From positions 1 to 41,602 of the forward strand of contig CALDSS010000187.1 in NCBI GenBank assembly GCA_937924495.1: 41,602 bases of DNA, given 5' to 3'. The stretch is from an uncultured Saprospiraceae bacterium (GTDB lineage Bacteria; Bacteroidota; Bacteroidia; Chitinophagales; Saprospiraceae). Below are positions 7,622 to 16,196 of this stretch, in pieces. The stretch's first letter is position 1. Each line of letters begins with the position of its first letter. A program made the position numbers and the translations under genes. The notes under the pieces are model-generated. The model searched no databases and was not told where the DNA came from. It saw only the letters and a list, made by a program, of their open reading frames with translations.

Positions 7622-9481
7622 ATGAATAAACAAATTATTTTCCTCACCGCTTTGCTATTTTCAATTTCTGTTGTTTTCGGACAGGTCAATTATACCGCTT
7701 TGGATCAGGTAAAACCTAATGCTGGAAAATTCCGATACGGAATCAATTTTGGCGTTTATGCTGGTTGGCTTGACTTACAAACTGCGGATGTAGTGGTCGG
7801 CAATGGCACCTTGCCAGGAATTGGCATAGATGCAATTCGTGGCTCCCTTCCTCATTTTTTTCTTGAAGAATGGAACTATGAAATTAGAAAAGATTGGTAC
7901 GCCCATTATGAGTCTTTGGGTGCCAATGATCATCTTGTTTTTGTTGGGTATCCTTCAGAAGAAGCTCGTGATACAAAAGAATATTGTTCTGGTTTTCAAT
8001 CAGAATTATTTGAAAGTCTTTACGAACCAATTTGGGATAACAACAATGGTACGCCCTACAATGAGAACAATATTTATGCAGCATATCTCTACAAAACAGT
8101 CGAAATCCATAAGGACTATGTGAAGTATTGGGAAATTATGAATGAACCTGATTTCACGACAGATTGGACAGTTGCTTTTGGTCAGCCGGGCCAGCCGGGC
8201 AATTGGTGGGAAAATGTTCCACAGCCATGTGATATGGGCATCAAAGCTCCATTTTTTCATTATGTGAGAATGATGAGAATAAGCTGGGAAATCATAAAAT
8301 CAGTCGATCCTGATGCTTATGTTTTGACAGGCGGCATTGGGAATGAAGCTTTTCTGGATGCGCTGTGCCGATATACGGATAATCCAACGGACGGGTCAGT
8401 ATCGGCAGATTATCCACACAAAGGAGGTGCCTATTTTGACGTTTTAAGCTATCATACATACCCACATTTTGACAATACTTTGCGAACTTTTAATGGCTTG
8501 GATTGGGATTATCATCGTCACTCCGATCGAGCTGCCAATGGAGTGATTGCCAAAAAAGAATCATTCCAGCAAGTATTAGATAAATATGGTTTTGACGGAA
8601 GTCAATATCCTGAAAAGTTGTGGTTGATCTCAGAGATGAATGTGCCGCGAAAAACGTTTAGCAATCTCTATTTTGGATCCAATGAAGGGCAAATCAATTT
8701 CACCATTAAATCATTGGTCAAAGTTCAGCAGCATGGTTTGGAGCAAGTCTATTTTTATAATGTTTCTGATAATCAGCCGGAAGACCAGATTGGTTATGAG
8801 TTTAACGCCATGGGGCAATTGAAATATTTGGGCGATTACACTTATCCTGATTATGAAGTAAATGACCAAGGCATTGCACTCAAAACAACTTTCGATTTTT
8901 TAAATAATAAAACCTTTGATGAAAAACTAACGAATGAATTAAATATGCCTGATGCGGTGGATGGAGGTGTATTTATTGGAACAAACGATACGGTAGCAGT
9001 GCTTTGGGCCAAAACAGCCTTAGACCAATCTGAAGATGCGTTTACGACTTTTCCGCTGCCCAATGACTTTACAATTCTTAATGATCAAGCATACGAGTGG
9101 AACTATTCCATGACTAATCTTCCTCGAATTTTAGATGATAATGTTTTGGCATTAAATGGGACTCCAGTGTTTTTTGAAATTTCAAAAAACACTACCACTT
9201 CTAAAACCAAGGAGCTGGTCGGGGAACTAAAAGTCCATAGTTTTCCAAACCCTTCAGATGGTCAATTTACAATTGAGATTTTTGCCGATAAATCGAAAAC
9301 GGTTTCTATTGAGTTGAAAAATATTCAAGGACAAATCATTCAAGAAATTGCTAAAAATCAGAAGTTGAATGTTGGGAAAAATCAGTTTGATTCCAATGAA
9401 AAACTTACAAGTGGATTATACTTTTTATCTATCAAAACAACTGATGGAATTACCCAAAATTTGAAAATTGTCATTTTATAG
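7622..9481 (+). CDS. T9SS-exported clan GH-A glycoside hydrolase (family unresolved)
   Basis: ATG 7622 is preferred over the in-frame ATG at 7568 because MNKQIIFLTALLFSISVVFG is an immediate signal peptide. The protein has 619 residues. A (beta/alpha)8 hydrolase is indicated by KYWEIMNEPD, with the predicted acid/base Glu E175, by SYHTYPH (about 276-282) and by LWLISEMNVPR, with the predicted nucleophile Glu E338. This N-E-P plus strand-7 Glu pattern is that of clan GH-A retaining enzymes; I cannot assign a numbered family or substrate. The C-terminal about 80 residues (HSFPNPSDGQFTIEI ... SGLYFLSIKT) are a T9SS type A sorting domain. It stands alone as a transcription unit, with no SusC/SusD pair beside it. 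Confidence 0.85.
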   Translation: MNKQIIFLTALLFSISVVFGQVNYTALDQVKPNAGKFRYGINFGVYAGWLDLQTADVVVGNGTLPGIGIDAIRGSLPHFFLEEWNYEIRKDWYAHYESLGANDHLVFVGYPSEEARDTKEYCSGFQSELFESLYEPIWDNNNGTPYNENNIYAAYLYKTVEIHKDYVKYWEIMNEPDFTTDWTVAFGQPGQPGNWWENVPQPCDMGIKAPFFHYVRMMRISWEIIKSVDPDAYVLTGGIGNEAFLDALCRYTDNPTDGSVSADYPHKGGAYFDVLSYHTYPHFDNTLRTFNGLDWDYHRHSDRAANGVIAKKESFQQVLDKYGFDGSQYPEKLWLISEMNVPRKTFSNLYFGSNEGQINFTIKSLVKVQQHGLEQVYFYNVSDNQPEDQIGYEFNAMGQLKYLGDYTYPDYEVNDQGIALKTTFDFLNNKTFDEKLTNELNMPDAVDGGVFIGTNDTVAVLWAKTALDQSEDAFTTFPLPNDFTILNDQAYEWNYSMTNLPRILDDNVLALNGTPVFFEISKNTTTSKTKELVGELKVHSFPNPSDGQFTIEIFADKSKTVSIELKNIQGQIIQEIAKNQKLNVGKNQFDSNEKLTSGLYFLSIKTTDGITQNLKIVIL

Positions 9482-9667
9482 ATAACGGAAGTTAGCAGAC
9501 CAGAAGTTATAAAGGTGAAACAACTTATCTCAAACAAAAGTGATAGGTTTTATTTTTATTCTTCCGAAATTAGAATATCCGTGCCACCGTTCAGCTTATT
9601 GATCGCAACTTTGATTAATTAGCAAATCTTTAGGATTTCATTAATGATCATGGTTCAAGTTTTGCTC

Positions 9668-9675
9668 TATTTTTG
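9668..9675 (+). promoter_or_regulatory. Candidate -7 promoter element of the DUF1573 gene
   Basis: TATTTTTG fits the Bacteroidota -7 consensus TAnnTTTG exactly. It is about 57 bp upstream of the ATG at 9732, giving a leader of about 50 nt. No convincing -33 TTG lies 17-23 bp upstream, so support is moderate. Confidence 0.4.
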
Positions 9676-9731
9676 GCATTACAAATAAAAACTTTAAGAA
9701 ATCATTCTATCAAAAAAATAAATCACTGAAA

Positions 9732-10241
9732 ATGAAAAAATTAACTGTATTACTTTCATTCGTTTTGGTAGCAACTTTTGTTTTTGCTCAAACCCCAACT
9801 CCGCCGCCTGCTCCAGAAGCACCAGATGCGGGCCCTGTTACTGAAATCTCATTTGAGGAGCCAACTTATAAGTTTGGAAAAATCAAGCAAGGAGAAAAGG
9901 TGGAGCATGTTTTCACCTTTACCAATACGGGTGTGGAACCTTTGGTTATCAGCAATGCAAAGGGTAGCTGTGGATGTACAGTGCCAGAATGGCCACGTGA
10001 GGTAATTGCTCCGGGCGAAACTGGCGATATCAAAGTAATTTTTAATAGTGCACGCAAGAAAGGTCACCGTAACCAACGGGTGACTATTACGGCCAATACT
10101 GAACCTGCTCAAACAGTAATTTCATTGCAAGGAGAGGTTTTGGTTGATGAAAAAGTAGATGATCATTCAGGTCATGATCATTCTAAGCATGACCACTCAG
10201 GACATGATCACTCAAAGCACGGTCATAACCACAAGCACTAA
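9732..10241 (+). CDS. DUF1573 protein with His-rich C-terminal tail
   Basis: A 169-residue exported protein: signal peptide at 1-19, Pro-rich linker 21-35, one DUF1573 domain about 41-137, then a His-rich tail. DUF1573 is an Ig-like (ASH/MSP-type) fold; FEEPTYKFGKIKQGE, FTFTNTGVEPL, SCGCTVPEWP and the APGETGDIKVIFN segment are its usual landmarks. Cys80 and Cys82 form the conserved SCGC motif. Residues 144-169 carry 11 His, with two copies of DHSGHDHSKH. The tail looks like a metal-binding appendage (Zn, Ni, Cu or Co), which most DUF1573 proteins lack. The gene stands alone, convergent with the exonuclease gene. Domain call firm; metal binding inferred. Confidence 0.9.
   Translation: MKKLTVLLSFVLVATFVFAQTPTPPPAPEAPDAGPVTEISFEEPTYKFGKIKQGEKVEHVFTFTNTGVEPLVISNAKGSCGCTVPEWPREVIAPGETGDIKVIFNSARKKGHRNQRVTITANTEPAQTVISLQGEVLVDEKVDDHSGHDHSKHDHSGHDHSKHGHNHKH
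10161..10220 (+). repeat. Two tandem 30-bp repeats encoding DHSGHDHSKH
   Basis: Codons 144-153 and 154-163 of the DUF1573 gene encode the same ten residues with several synonymous differences (for example TCAGGTCAT against TCAGGACAT). The duplication is therefore not brand new and the peptide is conserved. Confidence 0.8.
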
Positions 10242-10249
10242 AAAGATTT

Positions 10250-10307
10250 CGAGAAATCGGGAGTTTTGGAAATCGTGATTAATACTTTCCTAACTTTCGA
10301 TTTCTCG
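10250..10307. terminator. Possible long-loop hairpin between convergent genes
   Basis: CGAGAAATCG (10250-10259) and CGATTTCTCG (10298-10307) are perfect 10-bp inverted repeats separated by 38 nt. They sit between the convergent DUF1573 (plus) and exonuclease (minus) genes. No strong U-tract follows, so a terminator role is only a guess. Confidence 0.35.
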
Positions 10308-10336
10308 CATTCTCATTCTCTCCTACGCTCGCTCTC

Positions 10337-11728
10337 CTACCACTTCACAATTTTAAGTCCTTTCTTATCAGACATAAATCGTTTGATAATCCGTTTCACT
10401 TCAGGATTACTTTTGTAGGATTTGATAGTTTCCAAAAGCTCTTCTACGGAGCCCGTAAATACGTCTTCATCAAAATAACCAAAGCCGAGGTATTCACCAT
10501 CTTCAACCGCAACCACTGATTTTTCACCGGGGAAACGGCCATCATCGAAAACGAAAAAATTTCCATCTAAAACGACTGACAATTTTTCTATTGCTTCATT
10601 GGCGCGTTCGTTGTATTCCTCAGCAGACTCAATTCCGGCACAGGCACCATGACATTTTTTGATAGAATAATAAAAACACGCACCTGTGGCAGGTTCGATA
10701 TTCATCAGTTTTTTGCAAAGTTCAAATTCTAAAGTAGCCGCCTCCAGCGCACCTCTGGCATGGGTGATTTTTCCAAATTCATTGATGATATTCAACTCTT
10801 TTCGCTGCTTGGCTTTGGGAGATTTCACTTCAAAAGTGATATAACCTTCCTCATTTTCCGCCTGATGAATTACGTACGGAAAGTACTTCACACGCTGTGC
10901 CTTATTCACTTCTGGAGAAAGCACTTTTATCTCATGTGATTCGAGCAGAAGAGCGATTAACTCACTGCCAGTGACCTCTGTACTAATCGTGGCTGTCTTC
11001 TTTTGCAAAATGGCAGCTTTACGCGTTTGATCCGTAAAATGCTCCATGATGCGTTTACGGATATTGATGCTTTTTCCAACATAAAGGACTTCGCCTTTTT
11101 TATCATGCATGTAATAAACGCCAGGCTGATCGGGCAAAGAGTGCAAATACTCCAACGTTATTCCATGCGGCAATTTAGACTCTTTGACTCCTCGGTTGAT
11201 AAAATCGGTAGCTTCTGATTCGCCATTTTGTTCGGCCATCATCATCTCGAAAAGTTCGACGGTGGCCATCGTATCCGCCATGGCACGGTGGCGGGCATCA
11301 ACTTTTATTTTAAAATATTTAATCAAATTTCCCAAAGCATACGACCGCAATTCAGGAAATACCTTTCGCGCCAAGCGGACGGTACACAATTGCTTACGCG
11401 AAAAAGTGTAGCCTAACCGTTTGAATTCTTCTCGGATAAAACCATAATCGAAACGAACATTGTGGGCAACAAAAATCCGCCCTTTGGTCATTTCCACTAT
11501 TTTTTTGGCAACTTCATAAAACTTGGGTTGCCCTCGCACCATGTCATCGGTAATCCCTGTTATATGTGTAATTGCTGTGGGGATTGGTCGCTCTGGGTCG
11601 AGTAAGGTTTCGTAAGTATCGAGTACTTTTTGACCATCATGAACAACAATTGCAATCTCAGTGATCTTATGCTGATTGGCACGCCCCCCAGTGGTTTCGA
11701 TGTCAATAATTGCGTATTCAGAGGCCAT
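10337..11728 (-). CDS. DnaQ-like 3'-5' exonuclease fused to UvrC-like GIY-YIG module
   Basis: 463 residues in two nuclease parts. Residues 1-165 are a DEDDh exonuclease: D9 and E11 in IIDIETTGG, D94 in HNVRFDYGF, H147 and D152 in ARHRAMADT. Residues about 195-285 are a GIY-YIG domain (GVYYMHDKKGEVLYVGKS, R226, and E256 in TGSELIALLLES), as in the N-terminal half of UvrC. A Cys-containing segment CFYYSIKKCHGACAG resembles the corresponding UvrC stretch. The UvrC RNase H-like C-terminal nuclease and HhH are absent. This exonuclease/GIY-YIG fusion is a known arrangement in bacteria, related to Cho, and is usually annotated as a DNA polymerase III epsilon-like protein. A role in nucleotide excision repair or damage processing is inferred. 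Monocistronic here. Confidence 0.9.
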   Translation of the reverse strand: MASEYAIIDIETTGGRANQHKITEIAIVVHDGQKVLDTYETLLDPERPIPTAITHITGITDDMVRGQPKFYEVAKKIVEMTKGRIFVAHNVRFDYGFIREEFKRLGYTFSRKQLCTVRLARKVFPELRSYALGNLIKYFKIKVDARHRAMADTMATVELFEMMMAEQNGESEATDFINRGVKESKLPHGITLEYLHSLPDQPGVYYMHDKKGEVLYVGKSINIRKRIMEHFTDQTRKAAILQKKTATISTEVTGSELIALLLESHEIKVLSPEVNKAQRVKYFPYVIHQAENEEGYITFEVKSPKAKQRKELNIINEFGKITHARGALEAATLEFELCKKLMNIEPATGACFYYSIKKCHGACAGIESAEEYNERANEAIEKLSVVLDGNFFVFDDGRFPGEKSVVAVEDGEYLGFGYFDEDVFTGSVEELLETIKSYKSNPEVKRIIKRFMSDKKGLKIVKW

Positions 11729-11829
11729 TTATAAGAAAATTGAAAATTTATGTTTGAATTTGCCGTGAAAGTAAAAACATTTTGGTCATTTCTTTAATAG
11801 TTGAATGAGTTAGTTGTCCAAGCACTAAC

Positions 11830-14553
11830 TTAAAATTCTGCCTGCACTGAAAAAGTCCATCTTCTGCCTTGCCCAAAATGAACGGAAGCAGAAGCGGCAT
11901 CAAAATTATTCGTGACAACGCCTACAGCCCGCTCATCGTTGTTTTGGGCATCCGAAATATAGGTAGCGTCCAATAAATTAAAAATATTAAGACGCAGACG
12001 GATTTTGGTTTCTTCTAATTTAAAAGAATAGCCAGCATGTGCATTTGCAATAAAATAATCAGGCATTTGCCAAGATTCTCTCCCTCCATTCGTTCCTCGT
12101 AGATCTTCAGGATCAAACTCAGAGAAATTTCTTCCAAAATAGGTTCCATTTAATCGAAGATAAAGCTTTTTAAATGGCTCATATCTCAGCATCAAACCAA
12201 ATTGATTTTGGGCAGCACCACCAACATGAACACCTTTTGCATCAAAAGCATAATTGATATCAAGGTCAAATTCATCAATTTTGAGTTCTACTGTATCGGA
12301 AGAATTCCATATCCAATCACCTAAGGAAACAAGTCCTTCTATTTTTAATTTCCTTGATAATTTATAAGCAAAATCAATTTCAATTCCTTTGTGCAAAGCA
12401 TCAATTCCGGGGATATTTACAGGAACTGTTTCTTCTTCTCCGGGAATATTTGCTTGCACTGCAAAATCAAGAGGTTTGTTTTCCCAGATTGTAAAATAGG
12501 TGTTTATTCTGGAAGAAAACTTGGATGAGGTGAAGCTATACCCCCCCTCAATTGCATAAATTCTTTCGTTTTCAAAATTGGAAAACCTTTTAATCGGTTG
12601 TAATGGACTGTTTCGATTATCATTAATTACGTTGGTAAATCTTTGAGCTTTATTGATGTAGCCTGTGTTGGCATACAAATGATTTTTCTTATTTAATTTA
12701 TATCCCGCGCCTCCCTTGATAGTGAAACTGGGAAGGTAAATCCAATCAATTCTTTGATTTTTTGCCTCTGGGCTATCAAGGGTGTAGGTCGTTCCATTGA
12801 CCGTAGCGTTTTGGGAAAAATTGACAAAAACCGTGGTATCGCCAACGGTTACGACTTTTGATTTAAAATAATCTTCCATACTATACCCCGTCACGGCCGA
12901 AGAAACATTTATGAAACTTGACCATCTTGAGTTTTTCCACTCAACCAATCCAAATCCGCCTAACCATTGTACAAATCCAGAATTATTGAAATCATACCTA
13001 TCTCCAACGGTGAGTTGCGTCTTGGCTTGATCTATTCTTGCGTTCCCTACGCCAGTAAAATAATCCCCACCTAAAAGATTATGAACCGTTCGATAATGAT
13101 CTCCGCGATAATATCGACCATCTACTCCTCCTGAGAAGGAAAGATTGTCACTAAAATCATATTTAAGGGTAGAAAGTAGGCCATACCAGAAGTGGTCATT
13201 ATTACTTGCCCTAATAATTCTTTCAGATTTGCCCTCTGGTTTTAAAAAATTACCTGTCCGATTTGCCTCTGCAATCCTATCGAGATCGATCAAACGATCC
13301 TCTCCTCGTTCATCTACCCCAAACCTACCTTCCGTAGCCGTTCCACCACCCGTTCCAATAGACAAATATCCGATGTTTGACCAAAACAATTTGGGACTTG
13401 CTTGTACACTATGTCGGAGGCTAAATTGAGGTTTATGGTAAAAATTAGAGGCAGTATTCAATAATTCACCATCTAGCATGCCCCAGTGTTGATTAAAACG
13501 CCGACCGAGCCCCACTCCTAAATAATTGTCGGTTGTATTAATGGATTCTACGCTGATATCCAAATTCCTTGCGTAAAGAGAATCAGTCATCCCGATTGCA
13601 GTTTTGAAAGACCTTTGTCCATGTTTTTGAGGTGCTCCGTATCCTTGAAGACTAAAATAATGGTTGCCCAATTGCTTATCTAATCGCAAATAATAAAACC
13701 ATCCTTCCGTAAAATTGCCATCTACCCAACCATCTCCTTGTTTGTAAGAACCGGCGAGCGATACTCCCCATCCATTTTTTAAACGTCCTGTGGTAAGCCC
13801 CAAATCGGTTCTTAAAAATCCGTTGTTACCAAATTCTTGTTTTACATTAATTGACCTTTTGGAATCGATTCCTTTTGTTAAAATATTGATGGTTCCACCG
13901 ATTGAGGGTATTGATAATTTTGAAGCACCAAGGCCACGCTGCACCTGCATGGTTTGTGTTACTGCTCCTAGTCCAAACCAATTTGACCAAAACACCCAAC
14001 CATTTTCCATGTCATTGACAGGGATACCATCAATCATGACAGCCACGTTTCGTTGATTGAATCCTCGAATTGTAATTCTTGCATCGCCATCGCCACCACC
14101 TGATTGAGTGGCGTAGGCTCCCGGAGTCGAATTTAGCAACATTACCATTTCTTGAGAACCTAATTCTTCTTTCATTTTCAACGCCGGAATAGTTGAAAAA
14201 GCAACAGGCGTCTCTCTATCCTTTACAATATCTGCCACCACAACCACCTCATTTAGCACCAAGGGGGAAAGTTTAAAATTTAAACTTTTATCACTAACAA
14301 CCTCAATACTGTGGGTTGTAGCATTGAAGCCAACATAAGAAATGATCAACTCTTGTTTACCAGCTGGTAAGCTAATTTCATAGTTTCCGTCAAAATCAGA
14401 TACGGTACCAATTTGTCCACAAACGATTGTTGCTCCGATCAATGGCTCACCTGTATCAGCATCATTTACGGTTCCATAAATTTTAAAATCTTGGGAAAAA
14501 AGAAAATTTGCACCAAAAAAAAGTAAAGTAACAAGGAGGAATCGAAATCTCAT
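11830..14553 (-). CDS. TonB-dependent receptor with carboxypeptidase-regulatory-like domain
   Basis: 907 residues. Signal peptide 1-20; carboxypeptidase regulatory-like (CarboxypepD_reg) beta-sandwich about 22-110 with GTVNDADTGEPLIGATI and FDGNYEISLPAG; plug domain about 125-235 (ITIRGFNQRNVAVMIDGIP, and IGGTINILTKG at its end); then a 22-strand-type barrel to the C-terminus, which ends with an aromatic residue (WTFSVQAEF). Such receptors import bulky substrates such as siderophores, vitamins and glycans using TonB-ExbBD. There is no SusD-like lipoprotein next to it, so it is not a classic polysaccharide-utilisation SusC, and the barrel is closer in size to siderophore-type receptors. Substrate cannot be told. 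The upstream 14575-14869 region is filled by two inverted-repeat elements. Confidence 0.93.
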   Translation of the reverse strand: MRFRFLLVTLLFFGANFLFSQDFKIYGTVNDADTGEPLIGATIVCGQIGTVSDFDGNYEISLPAGKQELIISYVGFNATTHSIEVVSDKSLNFKLSPLVLNEVVVVADIVKDRETPVAFSTIPALKMKEELGSQEMVMLLNSTPGAYATQSGGGDGDARITIRGFNQRNVAVMIDGIPVNDMENGWVFWSNWFGLGAVTQTMQVQRGLGASKLSIPSIGGTINILTKGIDSKRSINVKQEFGNNGFLRTDLGLTTGRLKNGWGVSLAGSYKQGDGWVDGNFTEGWFYYLRLDKQLGNHYFSLQGYGAPQKHGQRSFKTAIGMTDSLYARNLDISVESINTTDNYLGVGLGRRFNQHWGMLDGELLNTASNFYHKPQFSLRHSVQASPKLFWSNIGYLSIGTGGGTATEGRFGVDERGEDRLIDLDRIAEANRTGNFLKPEGKSERIIRASNNDHFWYGLLSTLKYDFSDNLSFSGGVDGRYYRGDHYRTVHNLLGGDYFTGVGNARIDQAKTQLTVGDRYDFNNSGFVQWLGGFGLVEWKNSRWSSFINVSSAVTGYSMEDYFKSKVVTVGDTTVFVNFSQNATVNGTTYTLDSPEAKNQRIDWIYLPSFTIKGGAGYKLNKKNHLYANTGYINKAQRFTNVINDNRNSPLQPIKRFSNFENERIYAIEGGYSFTSSKFSSRINTYFTIWENKPLDFAVQANIPGEEETVPVNIPGIDALHKGIEIDFAYKLSRKLKIEGLVSLGDWIWNSSDTVELKIDEFDLDINYAFDAKGVHVGGAAQNQFGLMLRYEPFKKLYLRLNGTYFGRNFSEFDPEDLRGTNGGRESWQMPDYFIANAHAGYSFKLEETKIRLRLNIFNLLDATYISDAQNNDERAVGVVTNNFDAASASVHFGQGRRWTFSVQAEF

Positions 14554-14574
14554 AATTTTATGTTTCTAACAAAT

Positions 14575-14699
14575 ATGAGTCATCCCAAATTTCTGAAAAT
14601 CTCTGCTCCGTAGGAGCAGTTTCCCTTCGTTTTACATGATTTTCTACAAAGATGCTGCTCCTACGGAGCAATTTTGACCAAAAATTTGGGATGACTCAT
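14575..14699. repeat. 125-bp imperfect inverted-repeat element with nested palindromes
   Basis: The outer 18 bp, ATGAGTCATCCCAAATTT (14575-14592) and its exact complement (14682-14699), form the ends. Similarity continues inward for about 46 bp per arm. Each arm contains a second short palindrome, TGCTCC-GTA-GGAGCA on the left and its reverse complement on the right. The centre (about 14620-14652) is unpaired. This is the shape of a small MITE-like or REP-like element. There is no obvious target-site duplication. Confidence 0.75.
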
Positions 14700-14749
14700 G
14701 TTTTAAAAAAATACACAGCTATTTATTTAGTAAAGATAAAAAAATAACC

Positions 14750-14869
14750 TTTCGAAATTGAAGCTGTTCTATTTCCATTATCCTTCGTTAAAAATCCTCG
14801 CCAATGCTAAGACATTGTCTGCGGTTTTTGCCTCGTCTAATGAAAAAACAACTCACTTCAATTTCGAAA
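14750..14869. repeat. 120-bp second inverted-repeat element
   Basis: TTTCGAAATTGAAG (14750-14763) and CTTCAATTTCGAAA (14856-14869) are perfect 14-bp terminal inverted repeats. The interior is a weaker inverted repeat (shared CATTA, AAAAA and CAATG blocks when one arm is reverse complemented). It has a different sequence from the element at 14575 but a similar size. It lies 17 bp beyond the stop of the minus-strand lamin-tail gene and could also act as its terminator. Confidence 0.65.
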
Positions 14870-14885
14870 CTTTATTATTTCAATT

Positions 14886-15968
14886 TTACTTAACTAATTT
14901 TTTTAATTGGATGCCCTTTTTCCCAAAATCTACTAATACAGTATGCAGACCAGTATTTAGCATTGGCAATTCTATAGTTATGGTGTTTGAACCATTTGGA
15001 CTTGGTTGACTGAAGACTAATTGTCCTTGAACATTATAGATTTTCACAAACTCAATAGGATATTCTGCCTGAATATTAAGCGAGCTATTTCCAAGTGGAT
15101 TTGGAGAAATTTCAAAGGAATTTTCTAAAATCTCATTTTTAATTGAAGAAGTCGCACATTCAGATTCATGAATTCCGAGGTTGTCAAAGTAGTTTTTAGG
15201 TCTGCTATCCCACTGAGAAAAATCAAATACATCTTCATCAAAAGACGAAACTAAGCCAGTTCCTTCAGCAATTTTAGGAAGCCGTATCAAAGATCGGTCA
15301 CGAGTTACCCAAAAACCCTCATCGTTGACCCAAGCAGGTTGGTTTATGGTAGTTTGAGGGTCTTCTCCAATAACCCCAATAACATCTAAAATCATGGGAT
15401 TACTTGGATCAAAAGTGCGACCCTTAATCAATGCAACTGCATCGTTACCATTAAAGTACATTGCGTTATTTACGTTATATACTGGACAAAGAAAGACATC
15501 TGCCTTGCCTTGCAAATCCAGAAACGCTCTATAGGTAGTACCAATGAGCGGTTGCCCATCGTCATCATACTGAACGCAAAAAATTGTGTCCATGGTTAAG
15601 GAATCGATGATAGGGTCACCTGTTACTTCATCTGTACAAACACCATAGTCTTGGTAACCATTCCAAACAGGTGTTTCTAAGCCAGTTCCAGTAATATCTC
15701 TTTTATCAATTACGATAACAAAGGTTCCGTAAGGTTCAATGACATTGCCCTCAGGAATGGGAATTCCAGTAAACTCAGTACTTCCATTTGAAAATCGACC
15801 AACAGAGTACTGCGAGATATCGATTTGTTGATTTGTTGGATTATAAATTTCGAGTGCACGATTGTTTCCGTATCCCTCGACGTATTCAGAAATAAAAAGT
15901 TCGTTGCATTGTGAGAATGCAAAATTAGAAAGAGAAAATAAAATTGTAAGGAGTAGAAGTTGCTTCAT
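14886..15968 (-). CDS. Lamin-tail-domain protein with T9SS type A sorting domain
   Basis: 360 residues. Signal peptide 1-19; lamin tail domain (LTD, an Ig-like fold) about 20-105, opening with CNELFISEYVEGYGNNRALEIYNPT and containing VIEPYGTFVIV; a further beta-rich part about 110-270 with FNGNDAVALIKG, GVIGEDP and ending in DSRPKNYFDNLGIHE; and a T9SS type A sorting domain about 280-360 (FEISPNPLGNSSL, then VKIYNVQGQLV). In Bacteroidota the LTD plus this NGNDAVAL segment often accompanies extracellular nucleases or adhesins, but no nuclease motif is present here. The protein is predicted to be cell-surface or secreted; its function is unknown. A good promoter lies just upstream. Confidence 0.88.
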   Translation of the reverse strand: MKQLLLLTILFSLSNFAFSQCNELFISEYVEGYGNNRALEIYNPTNQQIDISQYSVGRFSNGSTEFTGIPIPEGNVIEPYGTFVIVIDKRDITGTGLETPVWNGYQDYGVCTDEVTGDPIIDSLTMDTIFCVQYDDDGQPLIGTTYRAFLDLQGKADVFLCPVYNVNNAMYFNGNDAVALIKGRTFDPSNPMILDVIGVIGEDPQTTINQPAWVNDEGFWVTRDRSLIRLPKIAEGTGLVSSFDEDVFDFSQWDSRPKNYFDNLGIHESECATSSIKNEILENSFEISPNPLGNSSLNIQAEYPIEFVKIYNVQGQLVFSQPSPNGSNTITIELPMLNTGLHTVLVDFGKKGIQLKKLVK

Positions 15969-16023
15969 TTTCGAGATGACTTAATTATTAGGAAAAATTA
16001 GGAATGATTTAAAGTATGCTTGG

Positions 16024-16052
16024 CAAAGATACTATTTGAAGATCGATTCAAA
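16024..16052 (-). promoter_or_regulatory. Bacteroidota-type promoter of the lamin-tail gene
   Basis: On the minus strand TTTG (16049-16052), a 17-bp spacer and TATCTTTG (16024-16031) match the known TTG-N17-23-TAnnTTTG consensus of the Bacteroidota primary sigma factor. Transcription would start near 16017, leaving a leader of about 49 nt before the ATG at 15968. Confidence 0.6.
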
Positions 16053-16196
16053 GACTGCATATTTGTCAATTATTTATTAAATACTTCACATATATTTTTG
16101 AGTAAATCGTTTATTTATTTGTTTTTTTGCGGCTCCAATAGCCACGTTCAGACATCTGAAATCGTTTCCATTTAAAATGAACTAAATAAATTACTA

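Larger units (their letters stand above)
14554..14885. other. 332-bp gene-free stretch holding two inverted-repeat elements
   Basis: The gap between the receptor gene and the lamin-tail gene (both minus) holds no credible ORF. Nearly all of it is occupied by two separate inverted-repeat structures, at 14575-14699 and 14750-14869. I found no TAnnTTTG promoter motif for the receptor gene on the minus strand here. Confidence 0.6.

Noticed and set aside
11830-14553. SusC of a polysaccharide-utilisation locus
   Set aside because: No SusD-like gene is adjacent and the protein is about 100-200 residues shorter than usual SusC.
14575-14869. CRISPR array
   Set aside because: The repeats are inverted, not direct, there are no regular spacers, and there are no cas genes.
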